This document shows, piece by piece, positions 5,596-9,394 of a stretch of 9,394 nt of DNA (the first letter of the stretch is position 1; every line of letters starts with the position of its first letter). Below the pieces are notes generated by a model. That model saw only the letters and a list, made by a program, of their open reading frames with translations, was not told the origin of the DNA and searched no databases. This stretch comes from an uncultured Collinsella sp. (GTDB taxonomy: Bacteria > Actinomycetota > Coriobacteriia > Coriobacteriales > Coriobacteriaceae), in contig CAJLVJ010000060.1 of the NCBI GenBank assembly GCA_905210085.1, positions 1-9,394 on the forward strand. The letters are read 5' to 3'. A program made the position numbers and the translations under genes.

Positions 5596-7059
5596 ATGAG
5601 CTCTGAAAAACGAGGAACGATTGGTTCGTTCGCTCTGCTGGGCATGACGGTCGCCGCCGTGTTCGGTATCAAGAACATCATCAACAACAACGCGGCCATC
5701 GGCTTGGCAGCTGCGCCGTCGTTCTTCTTTGCCACGCTTTTGTACTTTGTCCCCTATACCCTGGTTACCGCCGAGTTCGTCGGCCTCAACAAGGACTCCG
5801 AGTCTGGCGTGTACGCATGGGTTAAGACCTCGATGGGTGGTCGCTGGGCGTTCCTGACGGCATTTAGCTACTGGTTCGTTAACCTGTTCTTCTTTGCGTC
5901 CGTCCTGCCCAACGTCATCATCTACGCGAGCTACGTGTTCTTTGGTGCCAACGCCGAGCTTTCGCAGCTGTGGATCACCATTATCGAGATCGTCGTCTTT
6001 GCTATCGCCACGTGGGTTTCGACCAAGGGCGCTAAGTGGATCGGCTCCATTTCCTCCTTCGGTTCGACCGCGGCTCTCGGCCTGACCGCCGTGTTCATCC
6101 TGCTGTCCCTGGCTGCTGCCTTTGGCGGCGTTGAGTTCGCTACGGCTCCTACTCCCGCTAACATGGCTCCCGACATGAGCAACTTCGCAACTGCGTGGGG
6201 CTTCTTCGGTACGCTTGCCTGGATCATCCAGGGCGTTGGCGGCGCTGAGTCTGTCGGCGTGTTCCTCAACGACCTCAAGGGCGGCGTCAAGGCCTTCGTG
6301 CGCACTGTCGTTATCGCCGGCCTGACCATCGGCCTTCTGTATGCAGGCGCTTCGCTGCTGGTTAACCTGTTCATTCCCGAGGGCAGCGTTGCCATCTCCA
6401 CCGGCATCTTCGACGTATTCGGCGCTGTCTTTGCCCACTTTGGCATTCCCATGGAAGTGTCCACGCGCGTCATTGGCCTGATCCTTCTCGCTGCCACGCT
6501 GGGCTCCCTCATGATGTGGACCTCGGCTCCCATCAAGGTTTTCTTCACCGAGATCCCCAAGGGCGTTTTTGGTAGCAAGATCGTCGAGCTTAACGAGCAT
6601 GGCATTCCCGCCCGCGCTGCTTGGCTGCAGTTCGCTATCGTCGTCCCCATCCTGATCATCCCGGCCCTGGGCTCCGGCAACCTCGACGACCTGCTCATGA
6701 TCGTCACTAACATGACGGCTGCCACTGCTCTGCTCCCGCCGCTGCTGATCCTGCTTGCCTACTTTATGTTGCGCAAGAACTTCGACGCCGCTCCCCGTGA
6801 CTTCCGCATGGGCTCGCGCAGCTTTGGCCTGGTCGTTGCCGCATTCCTGCTTGTGGTCTTCTGCTTCGTGCTTATCTGCGGCACCATTCCGCTCGATCAG
6901 CCGCTGTGGCTGACGCTGGTCTACAACGTTGGCGGTGTGGTTGTCTTCCTGGGCCTTGCCGTGATGTGGTACAACCGCTACATCAACCGTCTGCGCGAGA
7001 CCGATCCCGAGGCCGCCGAGAGCGAGCTGCGCCCCTCCGTCCTCGACATGATGGAGTAG
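5596..7059 (+). CDS. APC-superfamily permease (amino acid/amine type, YjeM/GadC-like)
   Basis: A 487-aa inner-membrane transporter with about 12 hydrophobic segments, roughly at residues 10-30, 40-63, 84-112, 124-142, 151-176, 198-220, 234-259, 287-311, 341-360, 366-392, 409-429 and 438-458. Both ends are polar and likely cytoplasmic. Segment 1 contains AAVFGIKNI, where APC proteins have a broken helix. The loop after segment 2 (EFVGLNKDSESGVYAWV) is the classic APC signature, and QGVGGAESVGVF near 212-223 fits the unwound helix 6 that binds substrate. The KVFFTEIPKGVFG loop and the following GIPARAAWLQ resemble the glutamate/GABA antiporter and YjeM branch. These families move amino acids or amines, not sugars, so the substrate is unassigned. 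The ATG at 5596 is chosen because GGGAGG (5586-5591) lies just before it; a TTG at 5584 would place that site inside the gene. A terminator follows. Confidence 0.88.
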   Translation: MSSEKRGTIGSFALLGMTVAAVFGIKNIINNNAAIGLAAAPSFFFATLLYFVPYTLVTAEFVGLNKDSESGVYAWVKTSMGGRWAFLTAFSYWFVNLFFFASVLPNVIIYASYVFFGANAELSQLWITIIEIVVFAIATWVSTKGAKWIGSISSFGSTAALGLTAVFILLSLAAAFGGVEFATAPTPANMAPDMSNFATAWGFFGTLAWIIQGVGGAESVGVFLNDLKGGVKAFVRTVVIAGLTIGLLYAGASLLVNLFIPEGSVAISTGIFDVFGAVFAHFGIPMEVSTRVIGLILLAATLGSLMMWTSAPIKVFFTEIPKGVFGSKIVELNEHGIPARAAWLQFAIVVPILIIPALGSGNLDDLLMIVTNMTAATALLPPLLILLAYFMLRKNFDAAPRDFRMGSRSFGLVVAAFLLVVFCFVLICGTIPLDQPLWLTLVYNVGGVVVFLGLAVMWYNRYINRLRETDPEAAESELRPSVLDMME

Positions 7060-7106
7060 CGGCTAGGATTAATCTACGGCTGTGGAATAAATCGATTCCC
7101 TTTCCT

Positions 7107-7136
7107 AAGGAGGGGCCTTACGAGGCCCCTCCTTTT
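7107..7136 (+). terminator. Intrinsic terminator after the permease
   Basis: Perfect 12-bp stem AAGGAGGGGCCT (7107-7118), TACG tetraloop, AGGCCCCTCCTT (7123-7134), then TTTTGTGTTTT. It begins 47 nt after the permease stop and closes the ebg/permease region just before the mobile DNA. Confidence 0.92.
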
Positions 7137-7157
7137 GTGTTTTGGGGCATGGTTTTG

Positions 7158-7195
7158 GACCTTGTGGTCAAAAAATGCCAAATATGAGTACTGTT
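7158..7195 (+). repeat. Outer inverted repeat, left arm (38 bp)
   Basis: The arm begins GACCTTGTGGTC, runs through A6 and ends CAAATATGAGTACTGTT. Against the reverse complement of 8834-8871 it differs at five positions: two in the 4-nt loop of the GACC/GGTC tip dyad, and three consecutive ones (TGC against CAT) in the middle. Confidence 0.85.
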
Positions 7196-7273
7196 GCAAA
7201 AGAGGTGTCATATCTATCGGCCGGTTTTGAGCAAAAATGGACTCAAAATCAATTTATCTAACCCCCTTTAAAG

Positions 7274-7301
7274 GGTAGCGCACAGAGATGTGGTGTAAGA
7301 G
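7274..7301 (+). repeat. IS left inverted repeat
   Basis: GGTAGCGC at the outer side and GTGGTGTAAGAG (7290-7301) at the inner side. The tip overlaps a 12-bp palindrome, CCCTTTAAAGGG (7264-7275). Confidence 0.75.
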
Positions 7302-7320
7302 GCGGGGCATGCCCCGCCTC
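7299..7320. repeat. 22-bp perfect palindrome inside the IS left end
   Basis: A gapless palindrome centred on 7309/7310 (core GGCGGGGCATGCCCCGCC). It overlaps the last bases of the left inverted repeat and lies upstream of the transposase. A second small dyad, CCCTTT-CTTG-AAAGGG (7323-7338), follows at once. In RNA entering from outside the IS these would fold before the transposase start. Confidence 0.85.
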
Positions 7321-7384
7321 CGCCCTTTCTTGAAAGGGAGGGGACACCGCCTAGAATTCGTCGTTGGAGTAATGAAGGTGACGA

Positions 7385-8719
7385 ATGGAAGGAAAGGCGA
7401 TGCCCCAAGAAGAGAGTGTACTGCGCCTCGGCCGCGACGAGGCCCTCGAGGCGGCGAGGCTTTGGCAGGAGTGCGGCGACGCGCGCGAGTTCGCGTGCAG
7501 GGTGCTGGGCGGCGTGATGAACGCGCTGATGGACTCCGAGGCCCAGCAGATGTGCGGCGCGGGCCGCAACGAGCGCAGCGACGGCAGGGAGAACAGCCGC
7601 AACGGCTACCGCCCCAGGTCGCTCAAGACCGCCGTGGGCGACGTGGAGCTCGAGATACCCAAGCTCAGGCACGGCACCTACTACCCCGAGGGCATGCTCG
7701 CGCGATGGTCGCGCGTCGACACCTCGGTGGCCGCCATCGTGCAGGAGATGTACGTGTGCGGCGTGTCCACCCGCAAGGTCGAGCGCGTGGCGTCCAAGCT
7801 GGGCATATCCTCGCTGTCGAGCTCGGAGGTCTCGAGCCTCTGCTCCGACCTCGACGCCGAGGTGGCGGAGTTCCGCCGCCGCGACCTTTCGGGCACGCCG
7901 TGCTGCTACCTGTGGCTCGACGCCACCTACATGAGCTGCAGGGTCGGCTCGTCGGTCGTCTCGCAGGGCGTCGTGACCGCGATCGGGCTGGGCGCCGACG
8001 GGCGCAAGCACTTCCTGGGCTGCGACGTGGTCGACACCGAGAGCGAGGACTCCTGGGCGGCATTCCTCGGCGGGCTGCGCGAGCGCGGGCTGGCCGGCGT
8101 TCGCCTCGTGGTCTCCGACAGCCACGCCGGGCTCGTGGCCGCCGTCTCGCGCCTGTTCCAGGGCTGCGCCTGGCAGCGCTGCGTGACGCACCTGCAGCGC
8201 AACCTCCAGAGCGCCTGCTCGGGCAGGCCCGAGGACTCCAAGGCGGCCGTCAGGGACCTCGTGCACGCCGCGGTCTACCAGGACGACCCCGACCTCGCGC
8301 GCTGCGTGTGGGCCGAGGCGGCGCCCTGGGTGGCGTCGGTGTCCGCCAGGGCCGGCGAGGTCTTCGAGCAGGCCGAGGACTCCGCGCTGGCGTTCACGGC
8401 CTTCCCCAGGGCGCACTGGGCCAAGCTCCGCACCAACAACGTCCAGGAGCGCGCCAACCGCGAGATCAAGCGCCGCTACAGGGTCGTGCAGTCCTTCCCC
8501 TCGAGGGAGTCGATGCTGCGCCTGACGTGCGCGAGCCTCATGGAGACCGAGGGGCAGTGGTCCCAGCAGCGCGTGTTCTCCGAGGCCTCGGCCGCCGAGG
8601 GCTTCGCCGAGCCCGCGGACAGGCCGGCCCCGACAGAGGGGAGGCGCCGCGCGCTCGGGCGGCGCGCCAGGGAGATAGTGGACGAGATAGTCGAGAGGCG
8701 CGGCCTCAAGAAGGAGTAA
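7385..8719 (+). CDS. IS256-family (mutator-type) DDE transposase
   Basis: A 444-aa transposase, slightly longer than the usual 390-430 aa, and uninterrupted. It cuts and rejoins DNA at the IS ends through an RNase H-like DDE domain. The predicted triad is D179 (LWLDATY), D245 (VVSDSHAGL) and E355 (TNNVQERANREIKRR). The spacings of 66 and 110 residues are close to those of IS256. The family motif WQRCVTHLQRNL (263-274) follows the second Asp. The first 110 residues include a predicted DNA-binding part, with RNGYRPRSL and VELEIPKLRHGTYYPEG typical of the family. The ATG at 7385 follows GAAGG (7374-7378); an in-frame ATG at 7400 behind AAGGA (7389-7393) is also possible. Arginine is often AGG here, whereas ebgA and the permease use mostly CGC/CGT, and the gene is richer in GC, both signs of transfer. 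The C-terminal 50 residues are charged and of unclear role. Confidence 0.95.
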   Translation: MEGKAMPQEESVLRLGRDEALEAARLWQECGDAREFACRVLGGVMNALMDSEAQQMCGAGRNERSDGRENSRNGYRPRSLKTAVGDVELEIPKLRHGTYYPEGMLARWSRVDTSVAAIVQEMYVCGVSTRKVERVASKLGISSLSSSEVSSLCSDLDAEVAEFRRRDLSGTPCCYLWLDATYMSCRVGSSVVSQGVVTAIGLGADGRKHFLGCDVVDTESEDSWAAFLGGLRERGLAGVRLVVSDSHAGLVAAVSRLFQGCAWQRCVTHLQRNLQSACSGRPEDSKAAVRDLVHAAVYQDDPDLARCVWAEAAPWVASVSARAGEVFEQAEDSALAFTAFPRAHWAKLRTNNVQERANREIKRRYRVVQSFPSRESMLRLTCASLMETEGQWSQQRVFSEASAAEGFAEPADRPAPTEGRRRALGRRAREIVDEIVERRGLKKE

Positions 8720-8751
8720 CATCGGGACTTGCAGCGACGGACCTCAGGACG

Positions 8752-8779
8752 CTCTTACACCACGTCTGCGCGCGCCACC
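8752..8779 (-). repeat. IS right inverted repeat
   Basis: CTCTTACACCAC (8752-8763) is the exact complement of the inner end of the left repeat; the outer part (GTCTGCGCGCGCCACC) is less well conserved. It starts 32 nt after the transposase stop. Confidence 0.75.
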
Positions 8780-8833
8780 ATTTCGTCTTGCTATCTAGCC
8801 TTATTAGTCCAAAATTGCTGCTACCAAATCGGT

Positions 8834-8871
8834 AACAGTACTCATATTTGATGTTTTTTGACCAGCAGGTC
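8834..8871 (-). repeat. Outer inverted repeat, right arm (38 bp)
   Basis: AACAGTACTCATATTTG, a 3-nt variable block, TTTTTTGACC, then AGCAGGTC. It mirrors 7158-7195. The tip again forms a GACC-NNNN-GGTC dyad, with a different loop from the left arm. Confidence 0.85.
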
Positions 8872-8912
8872 TCCCCGCCTTAGCAAATCTAAGACAAAAC
8901 GGGGTCCAGACC
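8868..8912 (-). other. Bulged stem-loop downstream of argD
   Basis: GGTCTCCCCG (8868-8877) pairs with CGGGG (8900-8904) and AGACC (8908-8912), leaving a 3-nt bulge. A short inner stem CTTAG/CTAAG (8879-8893) sits within. It lies about 70 nt past the argD stop on the - strand and shares four bases with the outer repeat arm. No T run follows it on that strand, so it is not a classical terminator. The rest of 8872-8981 shows no gene. Confidence 0.4.
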
Positions 8913-8981
8913 GCTGAATCGTGCCGCATAGGGCAACGTCCGCAGTCCGGAACCCGGTCCTAACTGAGCTATTGCGCTGTA

Positions 8982-9394
8982 TTAGGCCAAAACGTCCGAC
9001 AAAATCTCGATCAGACCATCCACGTCGGCTTCCTCACACACGAGCGGCGGCAGGAAACGCAGCGTGTGGGCACCAGTAGCGTTAATCACGGCGCCGGCGG
9101 CCAGCGCGCGGGCAACAATATCATGCGCATCGCCCGCAGCGTCATCCAGATCGCAGCCGAGCATTAAGCCGCGACCGCGTACCTCGACCACATGCGGCAG
9201 CTTGGTGAGCTTTGCCTCCATATAAGCACCCACCTTGGCAGCATGCTCGGCATAATCGCCGCGCACGAGCGCGGAAAGCGTCGCGGCGCACGCCGCGACA
9301 GCCAAACAGCTACCGCCAAAGGTCGAACCGTGATCACCAGGCTTAAACACGTCGGCGATCTCCTTCTTTGCCACCACGGCACCCATGGGCACGC
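8982..9394 (-). CDS. argD: Acetylornithine aminotransferase, C-terminal part (partial)
   Basis: The gene enters from the right edge and ends with TAA at 8984-8982. About 137 residues are visible of a protein usually near 400. It is a class III, PLP-dependent aminotransferase; ArgD interconverts N-acetylornithine and N-acetylglutamate semialdehyde in arginine synthesis, in the cytoplasm. Visible marks are VPMGAVVA, which follows the PLP-lysine segment in this family, then PGDHGSTFGGSCLAVAA (usual form HGTTFGGNPLA, whose Thr contacts the cofactor phosphate of the partner subunit). VRGRGLMLGCDL follows, and the tail reads LRFLPPLVCEEADVDGLIEIL. The PLP-binding lysine itself lies just off the window. 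The S-C-L in place of the common N-P-L after FGG is a small departure. It faces the ebg/permease operon convergently. Relatives such as ornithine or succinylornithine aminotransferases cannot be fully excluded from this part alone. Confidence 0.85.
   Translation of the reverse strand, partial: VPMGAVVAKKEIADVFKPGDHGSTFGGSCLAVAACAATLSALVRGDYAEHAAKVGAYMEAKLTKLPHVVEVRGRGLMLGCDLDDAAGDAHDIVARALAAGAVINATGAHTLRFLPPLVCEEADVDGLIEILSDVLA

Larger units (their letters stand above)
7274..8779 (+). mobile_element. IS256-family insertion sequence, apparently intact
   Basis: An element of about 1.5 kb, bounded by inverted repeats (7274-7301 and 8752-8779, 23 of 28 matching) around one uninterrupted transposase gene. 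The inner end of both repeats is GTGGTGTAAGAG, reminiscent of the GTGTAAAA end of the IS256 repeats. Exact outer tips are uncertain by some 10-12 bp; no clean 8-9 bp target duplication touches these ends. The best candidate is TATCTAACC (7255-7263) against TATCTAGCC (8792-8800). Confidence 0.85.
7158..8871. mobile_element. MITE-like inverted-repeat element split by the IS256-family IS
   Basis: An AT-rich stretch, unlike the surrounding GC-rich DNA, appears on both sides of the IS and is symmetrical. Outer arms are 7158-7195 and 8834-8871 (33 of 38 positions complementary). A second, inner pair is AGCAAAAATGGACT (7230-7243) with AGTCCAAAATTGCT (8806-8819), 11 of 14 complementary. The two flanks together would make an element of about 180 bp with no coding capacity, as for a MITE or other palindromic repeat. 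The IS probably inserted near its centre. The alternative is two independent, inverted copies of an intergenic repeat, or a larger 1.7-kb element whose true ends are the 38-bp arms. Confidence 0.5.

Noticed and set aside
1951..6600. Long open frames antisense to ebgA, ebgC and the permease (532 aa and 540 aa among others)
   Set aside because: They mirror the codon pattern of the GC-rich genes on the + strand, lack ribosome binding sites at their starts and show no recognisable domain.
7385..8719. Transposase pseudogene
   Set aside because: The frame is continuous over 444 residues with all three predicted catalytic acids at family-like spacing.
7268..8722. 484-aa antisense open frame across the whole IS
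   Set aside because: Low-complexity Ala/Gly/Arg/Leu-rich product expected from the reverse of a very GC-rich transposase; the DDE motifs are all on the + strand.
8959..8970. AGCTCAGTTAGG on the - strand, matching the D-arm of many tRNAs, just after argD
   Set aside because: The returning half of the D-stem, an anticodon arm and a T-arm do not follow at the right distances, so it is not a tRNA gene. A short remnant of an attachment site is conceivable but not supported.

Overview
This window looks like chromosomal DNA of a GC-rich, probably gut-associated actinobacterium. A Coriobacteriia member such as Collinsella would fit, but that is an inference from base composition, strong AGGAG-type ribosome binding sites and gene content, not from a marker gene. 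No rRNA, intact tRNA or CRISPR array is visible.

Layout, left to right. The 3' end of aspS (aspartyl-tRNA synthetase) runs off the left edge on the + strand and ends in a clean intrinsic terminator. Between aspS and the convergent regulator gene lies an array of hairpins with an exact 62-bp period; three units are complete and one is degenerate. A LacI-family regulator follows on the - strand (581-1597), then a divergent control region (1598-1974) with three copies of a CAACCGGTTG-centred operator. The + strand then carries an Ebg-type lactose/beta-galactoside operon: ebgA (GH2 beta-galactosidase, 1002 aa) and ebgC (small beta subunit, 151 aa) 3 nt apart. After a hairpin-rich 153-nt gap comes a 12-TM APC-superfamily permease, closed by a strong terminator.

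The right third is accessory DNA. An intact IS256-family insertion sequence (about 7274-8779, one 444-aa DDE transposase) sits inside an AT-rich element bounded by 38-bp inverted repeats (7158-7195 and 8834-8871). This looks like a MITE-type palindromic element split by the IS. Beyond it, on the - strand, is the 3' part of argD (acetylornithine/ornithine-type class III aminotransferase), which runs off the right edge.

How the genes work together: the LacI-type protein probably represses ebgA-ebgC (and possibly the permease) by binding operators that overlap the predicted -35 box and start site. EbgA with EbgC would hydrolyse beta-galactosides in the cytoplasm. The layout copies the E. coli ebgR-ebgA-ebgC locus, but the downstream transporter belongs to an amino-acid/amine family instead of a sugar-permease family, so the source of intracellular substrate is an open question. 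The hairpin array with compensatory changes and the nested mobile element are the two least ordinary structures here.
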